Below, in pieces: positions 18,467-26,655 of a DNA stretch of 48,450 bases (the first letter of the stretch is position 1; each line of letters opens with the position of its first letter). Under the pieces are notes generated by a model, which was not told the origin of the DNA, did not search any database, and saw only the letters and a program-made list of their open reading frames with translations. The stretch is from positions 1-48,450 of the forward strand of contig JARLJW010000006.1 of assembly GCA_031290985.1 (NCBI GenBank), written 5' to 3'. The DNA is from Verrucomicrobiia bacterium. Its GTDB lineage: Bacteria > Verrucomicrobiota > Verrucomicrobiia > Limisphaerales > UBA11358. A program made the position numbers and the translations under genes.

Positions 18467-20917
18467 TTACGCCCGCATTTCGGCCTGCAATTGCGTCTTC
18501 AGCGAGCTGATGATTTTTTCGTGGGCTGAATTCACCTCGGTGTCGGTCAGGGTCTTGTCCGCGGCGCGATAGGTGAAGGCGTAGGCAAAGCTCTTCTGGC
18601 CGGCCGGAACGCCCTGGCCCCGGAAGACGTCAAAGAGCTCGACCGATTCCAGATTCGCGGCCTTGGCCTGTTTCACGGCGGTGAGCACGGCGTCATGGGT
18701 GACGGTTTCCGGCACGAGCATCGCGACGTCGCGGCGGCTGGAGGGGAATTGCGGCAGGGCCTTGAATGACTTGGCCGGATTCCGTTTCGACAAAAGCAGG
18801 TCCAGGTTGAATTCCGCGAGAAAAACCGCGTCGCGCAGATCGTATTTTTTTGCCAGCGGCGGGAGCAACTGGCCGAGTTCGCCCAGCGGTAGTTTGCCGC
18901 CCAAGGTGACGGCGGCGGATTCAAGGAACATGGCCGTGCTATCCGCGCGTTTGCCGAAGGCCACGCCGCGCAGGCCGAATTGTTCCAGCATCTCCTCGAC
19001 CAGACCCTTCAGGTCGTAGGCATCGAACTTGGCATCCCGGTCATCGCCGTTCCAGAAGGGCAGGGCGCGCTGGCCGGTGACGGCGATGGCGAGGCTGCGA
19101 TTTTCCTTTGTCTGGCCGTTGACGTTCGTGAACACGCGGCCGATTTCGAACAGGGCGACGTCGTAATTCTTGCGGCTCACATTGTGCCGCAGCGAATGGA
19201 TCAAACCGGGCAGCAGGCTGGGGCGGAGCACATCCATGTCGCTGCTCAAGGGGTTGGCGAGCGCGACGATCTCTTCCGGTTTGGTGCTGCGGACTTCGGC
19301 GCGCGAAATGAGGGTCTGGCCCTGCGCCTCGTTCAGGCCGAGGCCGGCCAGGATGCGGCGGGCTTCGCCGATCTGGTCGTAGACGGCATCGTAGGCATTG
19401 GCGCCGAGCGCGCCGCGCGGCGGCGTGCTGGGGATCTTGTCCACGCCGTGGAGCCGGCCGACTTCCTCGATCAAATCGACCTCGCGCTTCAGGTCCACGC
19501 GCCAGGTGGGCAGGCTGAACGTGCAGACGCCGGGCGACTGTTCCACGATCTTCATGCCAAGCTTTTCAAGGAACGAAACCTGTTCCGCGTGCGAAATGCC
19601 GATCCCGAGGAGGTCCTTGGACTTGGCGAAGTGCAGGGTGATCTGCTTGGGCGCGGCGGGTTGCGGATAATTGTCGATGGCATGGCCGAGGACCTGGCCG
19701 CTGGCGAGGTCGCAGATCAACTGCGCGGCGCGGCGGCTGGCCCAGTCGCAGATGCCGACGTCGCCGCCGCGTTCGTAGCGGTAGGAGGAATCCGTGCGCA
19801 ACTCAAGTTTCTTGGAGGTGGCGCGGATGTTTTGCGGCTTGAAATTGGCGCTCTCGATGAGCACGTCCACGGTCTGGTCGTTGATCTCGGAATTTTTGCC
19901 GCCCATGACGCCGGCGAGGGCGACGGCGCGGGTTTCATCGGCGATGAGGAGCATCTGGCTGGTCAAGGTGCGTTCCTTGCCGTCGAGCGTGGTTAATTTT
20001 TCGCCTTCCGCGGCGCGGCGGATGACAATCTTGGGCGTGCTGCTGCCGGCGCCCTTGAGCAGGTGATAATCGAAGGCGTGCAGCGGCTGGCCGCTTTCGA
20101 GCATCACGTAGTTCGTGATGTCCACGACGTTGTTGATGCTGCGGATGCCGACTTTTTCCAGGGTGCTCTTCAGCCAATCCGGGCTGGGGCCGACCTTGAC
20201 CTTGCGGATGATGCGCGCGGTGTAGCGCGGGCATAGTTCCGGTTCGTCATTCTGCACGCTGACGAGACCGTTGATCGGCTCGGATTCGGTGTTAAGAAAT
20301 TGGATTATGGGAATCTTGAGTTCGTTGCCGGTGATGGCGGCGACCTCGCGCGCGATGCCGATGACGCTGTTCAGGTCCGGGCGGTTGGGCGTGACTTCGA
20401 GGTCGTAGACGACATCGCTGCCGCTGCGGCCAAGGTATTCGGCGAACGGCTGGCCGACCTTGGCGTCCTCGCGCAGGATGAGCAGGCCGTCTTCCTTCTT
20501 GTGGCCGATGGCTTCGGGGTCGAGGCCGAGTTCCTCGTGCGAGCACATCATGCCGTGGGATTCCACGCTCCGGATCTTGCCGACCTTGATGGTGAAGGGC
20601 TCCTTCTCGCCGGGCTTGAGGGGCAGGGAGGCGCCGGGGAGGATGAGCGGCACCTTGTCGCCGGCCTTGAAATTGTGCGCGCCGCAGACGATCTGGCGTT
20701 CGCCGGTGCCGTCGTTGACGCGGCAGACGGAGAGCTTGTCGGCGTTCGGATGCTTGTCACGGGTGATGACCTGGGCCACGACGATGCCCTCAAACGCGGC
20801 GGAAATCTTCTGCACGCCCTCGACCTCGAGGCCGAGCATGGTGAGGCGTTCGGTCAGTTCGGCCGGCGACCAGTTGAAATCGACGTATTGTTTGAGCCAG
20901 TTAAGGGTGACTTTCAT
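18467..20917 (-). CDS. pheT: Phenylalanyl-tRNA synthetase beta subunit
   Basis: The 816-residue beta subunit pairs with PheS to charge tRNA-Phe and carries the editing site. Visible domains are the EMAP/tRNA-binding fold (~40-150, VCGAHNFKAGDKVPLILPGA), the B3/B4 editing domain (~205-390), and B5 (~405-475, ITLHFAKSKDLLGIGIS). The inactive catalytic-like core follows (~480-700), then the C-terminal anticodon-binding FDX-ACB domain (~720-814, FPSSRRDVAMLVPE, FAYAFTYRAADKTLTD). Length and domain order are normal. In most bacteria pheT follows pheS directly; here pheS ends about 3.9 kb away with five other genes or fragments between them, so pheT probably has its own promoter in 20918-21082. Confidence 0.96.
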   Translation of the reverse strand: MKVTLNWLKQYVDFNWSPAELTERLTMLGLEVEGVQKISAAFEGIVVAQVITRDKHPNADKLSVCRVNDGTGERQIVCGAHNFKAGDKVPLILPGASLPLKPGEKEPFTIKVGKIRSVESHGMMCSHEELGLDPEAIGHKKEDGLLILREDAKVGQPFAEYLGRSGSDVVYDLEVTPNRPDLNSVIGIAREVAAITGNELKIPIIQFLNTESEPINGLVSVQNDEPELCPRYTARIIRKVKVGPSPDWLKSTLEKVGIRSINNVVDITNYVMLESGQPLHAFDYHLLKGAGSSTPKIVIRRAAEGEKLTTLDGKERTLTSQMLLIADETRAVALAGVMGGKNSEINDQTVDVLIESANFKPQNIRATSKKLELRTDSSYRYERGGDVGICDWASRRAAQLICDLASGQVLGHAIDNYPQPAAPKQITLHFAKSKDLLGIGISHAEQVSFLEKLGMKIVEQSPGVCTFSLPTWRVDLKREVDLIEEVGRLHGVDKIPSTPPRGALGANAYDAVYDQIGEARRILAGLGLNEAQGQTLISRAEVRSTKPEEIVALANPLSSDMDVLRPSLLPGLIHSLRHNVSRKNYDVALFEIGRVFTNVNGQTKENRSLAIAVTGQRALPFWNGDDRDAKFDAYDLKGLVEEMLEQFGLRGVAFGKRADSTAMFLESAAVTLGGKLPLGELGQLLPPLAKKYDLRDAVFLAEFNLDLLLSKRNPAKSFKALPQFPSSRRDVAMLVPETVTHDAVLTAVKQAKAANLESVELFDVFRGQGVPAGQKSFAYAFTYRAADKTLTDTEVNSAHEKIISSLKTQLQAEMRA

Positions 20918-21002
20918 CGCAAAAATTAGTGCGGCATTGAATCATAAATTGCCGCGCGATGAAATAAAATTAAAGGCGAGGGAATGACGGGCGGGTGGAG
21001 AA

Positions 21003-21081
21003 GCGCAGAGGCGCCGAGGACGCAAAGAAACGCAGAGGTTAATCCATCTCTGCGCCTCTCAGCGTCCTCGGCGTCTCTGCG
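21003..21081. repeat. Large imperfect inverted repeat upstream of pheT
   Basis: The left arm (21003-21038, GCGCAGAGGCGCCGAGGACG and onward) is repeated as an imperfect inverted copy at 21047-21081, giving a ~35-bp arm hairpin with a short loop. The CGCAGAG...GCGTCCTCGGCG wording is of a kind that recurs in intergenic DNA of many bacteria. It lies directly after the PAP2 gene stop and may act as a transcription barrier. Confidence 0.75.
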
Positions 21082-21082
21082 T

Positions 21083-21745
21083 TTATCGGAGATTTGCGTT
21101 TGACTGTGGCGAGAAGCTCCGCCCAACCACCACGCCGATGACGGAGCCGATGATGGCGCCGGCGGCGAAATCCGAGAACCAGTGGATGGTCATGGAGACG
21201 CCGAGGCCGATATAGAGGGCGTAAAGGATGGCCATAAACCCCAGCCAGCGTTGCCGGGGGAAGAGGGTGTACACCGTGAGGGCCAGGGCGAAGGCGATGG
21301 TGGTGTGCGAAGACGGCCAGCCCCAGAACATGCCGCCGCGCAGGAGGCCAAAGCGGAAGTCATGGGTGATGTCCACGGTGCTGGTTTCATGGAGGTACGG
21401 GTGAACCCGGCCGGTGAAGGCCTTGTAGGTGGAGGAGATGAGCGAGCCGAGGAGTTCCGCCTGGCCGATGGCCCAGCCGATACGGGCGATCCTGAAGTGC
21501 AGGGTGACATAGCCCGTGATGATGAGGGTCAGGGGCAGGACGACGGGCACGAGGCCGCCGATGGGGGCGGACGGGATCATCCATTGATACAATACCGGGC
21601 TGCGCGTGGCGGAAAAATAAAACCAGTCAAAACCGGACGTGACCAGGCTGAGCGTGAGCAGGATGGCGAGGAGATGCCAGAAAATCATCCGCCCGCGGAA
21701 ACACCCGATGATGTTGCGGGGCAGGGTGAGGAAGAAGTGCTTCAT
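21083..21745 (-). CDS. PAP2-family membrane phosphatase
   Basis: A 220-residue membrane protein with about six hydrophobic helices and the three PAP2 phosphatase motifs: KAFTGRVHP (motif 1), PSSHTTIA with the conserved His (motif 2), and SMTIHWFSDFAAG (motif 3). Such enzymes remove phosphate from lipid phosphates such as undecaprenyl pyrophosphate or phosphatidate on the outer face of the membrane. The substrate cannot be told from sequence. A truncated copy of this gene's 5' end lies upstream at 22687-22854, on the other side of the methyltransferase gene. Confidence 0.88.
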   Translation of the reverse strand: MKHFFLTLPRNIIGCFRGRMIFWHLLAILLTLSLVTSGFDWFYFSATRSPVLYQWMIPSAPIGGLVPVVLPLTLIITGYVTLHFRIARIGWAIGQAELLGSLISSTYKAFTGRVHPYLHETSTVDITHDFRFGLLRGGMFWGWPSSHTTIAFALALTVYTLFPRQRWLGFMAILYALYIGLGVSMTIHWFSDFAAGAIIGSVIGVVVGRSFSPQSNANLR

Positions 21746-21786
21746 GGGATTCCATCATTCCGTAGGCGTGCCGCCGGGAGAAAAAA

Positions 21787-22671
21787 TTATTTTTGAGCCA
21801 GCAACCAATGTGGGCTGAACCACCAATGAAATTTTGGCCCGGAGGAGGAGATGTTACGGAATCCGGCTTGGCGAAGTTCCGCGATGAGCTCTTTTTTGCT
21901 GAAACCGATCTCATGCGTATTGGTCAACCGGGCCACGCGGTAGGAAATGTATGTATGCAGGACATTGGGTTCATTGCAAACCAGCATCCACCCGCCGGGC
22001 TTGAGGCAGGCATAACTGGAATGCAAGGAAGCCCGCCAGTCAAAGGCATGATGGAGCGCCTCATAGATGAATACGGCATCGAAAGTGCCCGGAGGCACGA
22101 CCGTATGGACGGATTCCATCGGGGAGGCCGCAAATTTCAGGGTGCTGGGAAGTCCCCGGGCTTCGAGGCTTTTGACACGGCGGTGGGCATCGGTGATGTC
22201 ATCCTCGGAAATGGTGGTGCCGCAGACATCGTAGCCAATCGTGGCGAGGAATTCCGATGCCCAGCCCCCGCCGCAACCGAGTTCGAGCACTTTTGCGGGA
22301 GGCTGCACCCCGGCACCTTCCAAGCAGCGGACAATCCGGCAGAAGTGGGCCAGATACATCTGGAGGGAATTTCCCCGCCAGAACGGCTTGGTCATGTTGT
22401 TGCGCGAAACTTCCGCCGCCGTGATGCCGGGAATGGAGAAACGATAATTTTTTTCGTCCTGATAGGCCTTCTGCTGGTCCAGAAACTGCGGTGGAAAAAC
22501 GCCCCGGGAATAATCATGCAAGATCAACCACAGGCCGGACTTGAGTTTGTCGGCCCGGGAGAGCGGCAGGTACCAGTTATTCTGGTTTTCGGCATAGAGC
22601 GTCTGACCACGCCGGAGCAACCGGGAACTGGCCAGGGCGCCGGCGGCTTTTTGCGAAAGGGTACGCGGCAT
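21787..22671 (-). CDS. Class I SAM-dependent methyltransferase
   Basis: A 294-residue protein with a Rossmann methyltransferase core from about residue 125. The SAM motif is VLELGCGGGWASEFLA, followed by DVCGTTISEDDI and FDAVFIYEALHHAFDW, then LKPGGWMLVCNEPNV. The N-terminal ~120 residues include an aromatic-rich segment and WRGNSLQMYLAHFCRI. Similar proteins occur in surface-glycan or lipid modification clusters, but the acceptor is unknown. It lies between the intact PAP2 gene and the PAP2 fragment, suggesting it arrived with, or was inserted into, a duplicated PAP2 locus. Confidence 0.8.
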   Translation of the reverse strand: MPRTLSQKAAGALASSRLLRRGQTLYAENQNNWYLPLSRADKLKSGLWLILHDYSRGVFPPQFLDQQKAYQDEKNYRFSIPGITAAEVSRNNMTKPFWRGNSLQMYLAHFCRIVRCLEGAGVQPPAKVLELGCGGGWASEFLATIGYDVCGTTISEDDITDAHRRVKSLEARGLPSTLKFAASPMESVHTVVPPGTFDAVFIYEALHHAFDWRASLHSSYACLKPGGWMLVCNEPNVLHTYISYRVARLTNTHEIGFSKKELIAELRQAGFRNISSSGPKFHWWFSPHWLLAQK

Positions 22672-22686
22672 GGGTGGTGAGGCTAT

Positions 22687-22854
22687 TCAAACCGAATCCC
22701 GTTGTCCAATGTTCGATGCTGGCTGTCGATGCCGGCGCGAGCGGGGGGTGAACACAATGGGCGTGAGCATGACGGCGAGAAGGCACCACAGCAGCATCCG
22801 CCCGCAGCAACAGCCGATGAGGTTGCGGGGCAGGGTGAGGAAGAAGTGCTTCAC
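22687..22854 (-). pseudogene. 5' fragment of a second PAP2 gene
   Basis: Read from a GTG at 22854 this frame gives 55 residues beginning VKHFFLTLPRNLIGCCCGRM. It aligns with the start of the intact PAP2 protein (MKHFFLTLPRNIIGCFRGRM) for about 36 residues and then diverges into unrelated sequence and a stop. Thirty bases are identical between the two copies (for example GGTGAGGAAGAAGTGCTTCA on the plus strand). It lacks all catalytic motifs, so it is a broken duplicate. Confidence 0.8.
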
Positions 22855-22907
22855 GCGTCAAAACGGAAATCAACGGATTGATTGAGCTGGTTCAGCCTGA
22901 CTTATCC

Positions 22908-22939
22908 TCGCAAATTTGGAGCGGCATTAAATCAAAAAC
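22908..22939. repeat. Partial copy of the pheT leader
   Basis: This stretch resembles the leader immediately before the pheT start codon (20917-20949). Both contain TCGCAAA, GCGGCATT and AATCA in order, about three quarters identical over 32 bases with one gap. It may be a trace of the ancestral pheS-pheT junction. The similarity is short, so chance cannot be excluded. Confidence 0.35.
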
Positions 22940-23034
22940 CAAGCCTCCCCGGCAATGTTTCCAGGAGCGCGAAAACTCGACAGGGTTTATCCTTTAAAGT
23001 TAAAATATAATGTCTCTAAAATGAGTCTCCAGTT

Positions 23035-24435
23035 ATGAAAATATTCATGCGAAAACTTTTGATCGCGCTGGCGCTGGTGGCGGCCATTTCCCCGGCCAGG
23101 GCGCAGGTGTTCACTAATCTGCACAGCTTCACGACGGGCGGCGGGCCGAATTATACGAATTTTGACGGCGCCATACCCAATGCCGGACTGGTGCTTTCCG
23201 GCAATACACTTTTTGGTGCCGCCGAATCCGGGGGCGCTTCCAACTGCGGCACCATTTTCCGCCTCAATACCGATGGCTCCGGTTTTACGAACCTTTACAG
23301 TTTTACCAACGGCACCGATGGAAAGAACCCGTACGCCACGCTGCTGCTTTCCGGCAACACGTTGTATGGGACGACGTACAACGGCGGCACTTCGACCAAT
23401 GGCACCATCTTCCGGATCAATACCAACGGCACCGGGTTCACGAGTCTTTATTCCTTCACGCGGATGATCAACACCACCAACAGTGATGGCGCGAACCCTT
23501 ACGCGGCATTGATCGTGACCAACGGGATTCTTTATGGAACAACGGTCTACGGCGGACGTTATGGCTCCGGCACGGTTTACGCCATCGGCACGAACGGTTT
23601 GAACTTCACCAACCTCCATAGTTTCGAGGCGCTGATCAATTACACCAACAGCGAAGGCGGCCATCCTTATGGCGCGCTGGTTTTGGCCGGCAGCAATGTT
23701 TTGTATGGCACCGCATACGGCGGCGGCATCGGTTGCGGCACTTTCTTCCGCATCGGCGTCACCGGCGGCGCGACGTTCACCAACCTCCATACGTTTGTCA
23801 GCGGCTACGATGGGAACGGCCCGTTCGGCGGACTGATTTTGGTGAGCAACACGATTTACGGGACGACCTATTCCGGCGGCTACGGTAACCGGGGCCTCGT
23901 CTACTCGACGGACACCAACGCCACCACGATCAACCCGGTTTATTATTTCAGCGGCTACGATGGCTCCTATCCGGAATGCACCCTCGCGCTGGCCGGCAAC
24001 AAGTTTTACGGCACGACTTCTGCCGGTGGACCCGCTGACAACGGCACGGTCTTTGTCGTCAACACCGACGGCACCGGTTTTGAGAGCTTGCATGCGTTCA
24101 GCGCGCATGACCCGGTTTCCTTCACCAACCGCGATGGATTTCTGCCTTACTCCGGAGTGGTGATCGCCAGCAACGTGGTTTATGGCACCACCTGGGCCGG
24201 CGGATACCATGATGAAGGCGTCGTCTACGGCATTCTGGTCGAGCCGATATTGACGATTGCCCGTTTGGGAACAAATGTCGTTCTCACCTGGCCGGCCAGT
24301 TTTCCCGGTTACAACCTCGAAGCCACGACGAATCTTGCGCCACCCATAAATTGGTCAGGCGTCGCCGGCCAGTATTTCGTGACCAACACCATTTTCCCCG
24401 CCAAACAGAAATTCTATCGCCTGAGCAATCCCTGA
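23035..24435 (+). CDS. Secreted GloVer tandem-repeat protein
   Basis: A 466-residue exported protein with a signal peptide (residues 1-24, cleavage after ARA). It has seven repeats of about 50-60 residues with the pattern FTNLHSF....PYA.L.LSGNTLYGTT..GG..NGTIFR.NT.GTG, the choice-of-anchor GloVer repeat (TIGR03803 type). The repeats span ~25-400 and probably make a propeller-like solenoid. The last ~65 residues (LTIARLGTNVVLTWPASFPGYNLEATTNL to FYRLSNP) are a short C-terminal module also seen, in varied form, in the NHL and SBBP proteins of this window; it may be a sorting or attachment domain. It is the only plus-strand gene in the pheS-pheT interval. Function is unknown. Confidence 0.85.
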   Translation: MKIFMRKLLIALALVAAISPARAQVFTNLHSFTTGGGPNYTNFDGAIPNAGLVLSGNTLFGAAESGGASNCGTIFRLNTDGSGFTNLYSFTNGTDGKNPYATLLLSGNTLYGTTYNGGTSTNGTIFRINTNGTGFTSLYSFTRMINTTNSDGANPYAALIVTNGILYGTTVYGGRYGSGTVYAIGTNGLNFTNLHSFEALINYTNSEGGHPYGALVLAGSNVLYGTAYGGGIGCGTFFRIGVTGGATFTNLHTFVSGYDGNGPFGGLILVSNTIYGTTYSGGYGNRGLVYSTDTNATTINPVYYFSGYDGSYPECTLALAGNKFYGTTSAGGPADNGTVFVVNTDGTGFESLHAFSAHDPVSFTNRDGFLPYSGVVIASNVVYGTTWAGGYHDEGVVYGILVEPILTIARLGTNVVLTWPASFPGYNLEATTNLAPPINWSGVAGQYFVTNTIFPAKQKFYRLSNP

Positions 24436-24452
24436 GCGGGTGATTTGACCGG

Positions 24453-24526
24453 TCAAAACTGCTTCAAAAACCTTGCATCGTTCTCGTAGCAGAGGCGGGT
24501 GTCGTTGATGCCATGGCGAAACATGG
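24453..24526. repeat. Duplicate of the pheS 3' end
   Basis: These 74 bases match the last 74 bases of pheS (24797-24870) with about eight mismatches and no gap. Read on the minus strand they still encode the PheS C-terminus as [20 protein letters not shown] plus stop. The copy begins at the base right after the stop codon of the small gene at 24527-24733, so a ~270-base cassette lies between two pheS ends in direct repeat. Confidence 0.9.
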
Positions 24527-24733
24527 TTATTTCCTCTTTTTTGCAGCCGGCGTTTCACGCAGGGCGGCAACCGGTTCAAGCTCTGACCAGTTTTTGATAA
24601 CCCGCCCGTGATAGCTGCGTTGCCCGGCACGCAGGTGCGCGAGCAGGCGGCGTGGATCGTTGCCAAAACGGTCGCACAACGATTTGCGGGCGGCGCGTAC
24701 TTCGGCCACAGATTCGTCTGAATGTGTTTTCAT
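24527..24733 (-). CDS. Small conserved-looking protein (68 aa)
   Basis: A basic 68-residue protein: [20 protein letters not shown], then [14 protein letters not shown] and a Lys/Arg-rich end AAKKRK. The N-terminal half resembles small proteins of the form EVRAIREA..FGND..AL...LR that are often found as solitary or antitoxin-like genes. No toxin partner is adjacent. The gene fills the cassette between the intact pheS end and its duplicate, and it ends exactly where the duplicate begins. Confidence 0.5.
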   Translation of the reverse strand: MKTHSDESVAEVRAARKSLCDRFGNDPRRLLAHLRAGQRSYHGRVIKNWSELEPVAALRETPAAKKRK

Positions 24734-24756
24734 ATCATGTGCCGCAGTTGCCCACG

Positions 24757-24785
24757 CTTTAAGGTGCCAAATTGGAACCTTAAAG
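24757..24785 (-). terminator. Possible terminator hairpin after pheS
   Basis: CTTTAAGGT (24757-24765) pairs with ACCTTAAAG (24777-24785), 11 bases after the pheS stop in the direction of transcription. There is no U-run beyond it, so it may be a processing or weak termination hairpin. Confidence 0.4.
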
Positions 24786-24796
24786 ATTCTTCGCCA

Positions 24797-25819
24797 TCAA
24801 AACTGCTTCAAAAATCTTGCATCGTTCTCATAGAAGAGGCGGATGTCGTTGATGCCGTAGCGGAGCATGGCGATGCGTTCGATGCCGAAGCCGAAGGCCC
24901 AGCCGGTCCACACCTCGGGGTCGTAGCCGACGGTCTCGAACACCTGTGGATGCACCATGCCGCAGCCGGCGATCTCCAGCCAGTCTTTGCCCATTTTTTT
25001 CACCAGGGCGTTGGTGAAATCGATCTCGTAGCTGGGCTCGGTGTAGCTGAAATAATGCGGACGGAAACGGATCTTCACATCGCTGCCCATGAGTTCGCGG
25101 AAGACGAATTCCACGGTGCCCTTGAGGTCGCTGACGGTGACGTTCTTGTCCACGTAGAGCCCTTCGATCTGGTGGAAGGTGGGGTTGTGCGTGGCGTCGG
25201 CGTTGTCGCGGCGATAGACGCGGCCGGGAACGATGATGCGCACCGGGGGCGGCTGCTTTTCCATCACGCGGATTTGGACCGAAGACGTATGTGTGCGCAA
25301 GAGGCGCGAGGTGTTGGGCTCGGGGCTCGGGGTGGCGGCCAGATAGAACGTGTCTTGTGAATCACGCGCCGGGTGGTCGGCCGGGGTGTTCAGCGCGTCG
25401 AAGCAGTGGTACTCGTCCTCGATCTCGGGGCCGTCGGCGACGGCGAAGCCGATCTTGCGGAAGGCGCGGACGATGTCGTCGGTGACCTGGGTGAGCGGGT
25501 GCAGTTTGCCGAGGGCGCGGCGGCGGCCGGGCAGGGTGAAATCCGTGGGCTCCTTCGGGAGCGCGGCTTTCAGCTCCAATTCTTCACGGCGTGCGACGAG
25601 GGCGGCTTCGAGTTCGACTTTGGCGGCATTGATGAGCTTGCCGGCGGCGGGCTTTTCCTCCTTCGACAGGGTGCCAAGCTGCTTCATCAGGGCGGTGAAT
25701 TTGCCGTTGGGTCCGATCCAGGCGCCCTTGGTCTGCTCCAGGGCGGCGAGGTCGGGCGCGCCCTTGAGTTCGGCCAGGGCGGTTTGTTTCAGCGGGTCGA
25801 TGTCGTCGAGAAATGCCAT
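24797..25819 (-). CDS. pheS: Phenylalanyl-tRNA synthetase alpha subunit
   Basis: The 340-residue catalytic subunit activates phenylalanine and forms the heterotetramer with PheT. An N-terminal coiled-coil arm (~1-90) is followed by the class II aminoacylation core. Motif 2 lies around NPTFHQIEGLYVD, and motif 3 is GFGIERIAMLRYGINDIRLFY near the C-terminus. The end ([10 protein letters not shown]) is typical of PheS. Length and motifs are normal. On the minus strand it follows rpmI, rplT and an O-methyltransferase, keeping part of the classic infC-rpmI-rplT-pheS-pheT order. Its partner pheT is displaced by about 3.9 kb, and the 3' end is duplicated. Confidence 0.96.
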   Translation of the reverse strand: MAFLDDIDPLKQTALAELKGAPDLAALEQTKGAWIGPNGKFTALMKQLGTLSKEEKPAAGKLINAAKVELEAALVARREELELKAALPKEPTDFTLPGRRRALGKLHPLTQVTDDIVRAFRKIGFAVADGPEIEDEYHCFDALNTPADHPARDSQDTFYLAATPSPEPNTSRLLRTHTSSVQIRVMEKQPPPVRIIVPGRVYRRDNADATHNPTFHQIEGLYVDKNVTVSDLKGTVEFVFRELMGSDVKIRFRPHYFSYTEPSYEIDFTNALVKKMGKDWLEIAGCGMVHPQVFETVGYDPEVWTGWAFGFGIERIAMLRYGINDIRLFYENDARFLKQF

Positions 25820-25892
25820 ACGATAAGGTAAAAGTTTATGCGGAAGCGGGGGAGGCAGAAAGCGAATTCATTACGCGTATGCCCGCCGATCA

Positions 25893-26564
25893 TCAATCAC
25901 CGGTGACCAGCGCGAGGGTGAAGCCATCATACCCCTTGCTGCCAACCGTTTGGATGGTGGTGGCGCTCACCCGCGGTTCGGCGGCCAGCAATTCGTTAAA
26001 ACGGCGCACGCCCTGCACCCGCGGATCTTCGTGCGCCGGATCAATCACCGCGCCGTTGCGCACAACGTTGTCCGCGATGATGCAGGTGCCGCGCCGGGAG
26101 AGCTTGAGCGACCACCTGAAATAATCCGGGTAACTTTCCTTGTCGGCATCGATGAAGACGAAATCAAACGGCCCGGCTTTCTCCGCCACGAGCTGTTGCA
26201 AGGTTTTGAGCGCCGGTCCGAGGCGGACTTGGACGATTTTTTCCAGGCCGGCCCGGGCGATATTTTCGCGGGCGATGCTGGCATGCAAGGCTTCCGCTTC
26301 CAAGGTCACCAGGCGTCCGTCCGCCGGCAGGGCGCGCGCGAGCCAGATGGTGCTGTAGCCGCCCAGCGTCCCGATCTCCAGGATGTTCCGGGCGCCCTGC
26401 ATGCGGGCCAGCAGTTGCAGCAGCCTGCCCTGGTTGGGGGCGACGTTGATCGGCGGCAGGCCGGCGGCGGCGCTGGCCGACAGCGCGGCTGCCAAGGCCG
26501 GGTCGGGCGTCACCAGCGTGTCCGTGATGTAGCGGTCAACGGCCGTCCAATGCTCCAAGTTCAT
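25893..26564 (-). CDS. SAM-dependent O-methyltransferase (class I, OMT_3 type)
   Basis: A 223-residue member of the catechol/caffeoyl-CoA O-methyltransferase-like family. It has the SAM motif NILEIGTLGGYSTIWLARAL, then RLVTLEAEALHASIARENI, the metal-site region FVFIDADKESYPDYF, and ADNVVRNGAV. The start MNLEHW at 26564 is preferred; an upstream ATG at 26618 would make the gene begin inside the terminator hairpin of rplT. It sits between rplT and pheS, where most bacteria have nothing. The acceptor is unknown; relatives methylate small catechols or phenolics. Confidence 0.85.
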   Translation of the reverse strand: MNLEHWTAVDRYITDTLVTPDPALAAALSASAAAGLPPINVAPNQGRLLQLLARMQGARNILEIGTLGGYSTIWLARALPADGRLVTLEAEALHASIARENIARAGLEKIVQVRLGPALKTLQQLVAEKAGPFDFVFIDADKESYPDYFRWSLKLSRRGTCIIADNVVRNGAVIDPAHEDPRVQGVRRFNELLAAEPRVSATTIQTVGSKGYDGFTLALVTGD

Positions 26565-26600
26565 GCCGCGCCAAGATAACTCCGCCCCCGGCCAGAGAAA

Positions 26601-26632
26601 AGCAAAACGGGCGGCCATTGCTGGCCGCCCGT
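26601..26632 (-). terminator. Rho-independent terminator after rplT
   Basis: An 11-bp perfect stem (ACGGGCGGCCA, 26607-26617, with TGGCCGCCCGT, 26622-26632) has a 4-base loop. On the minus strand it is followed by TTTGCTTTT, 23 bases after the rplT stop. It should separate rpmI-rplT from the downstream methyltransferase and pheS. Confidence 0.9.
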
Positions 26633-26655
26633 CACGAGATTTTTGATTTTTTAGC

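Noticed and set aside
22987..24210. 407-codon frame antisense to the GloVer gene
   Set aside because: It mirrors the repeat protein; the plus frame has a signal peptide and seven clear repeats.
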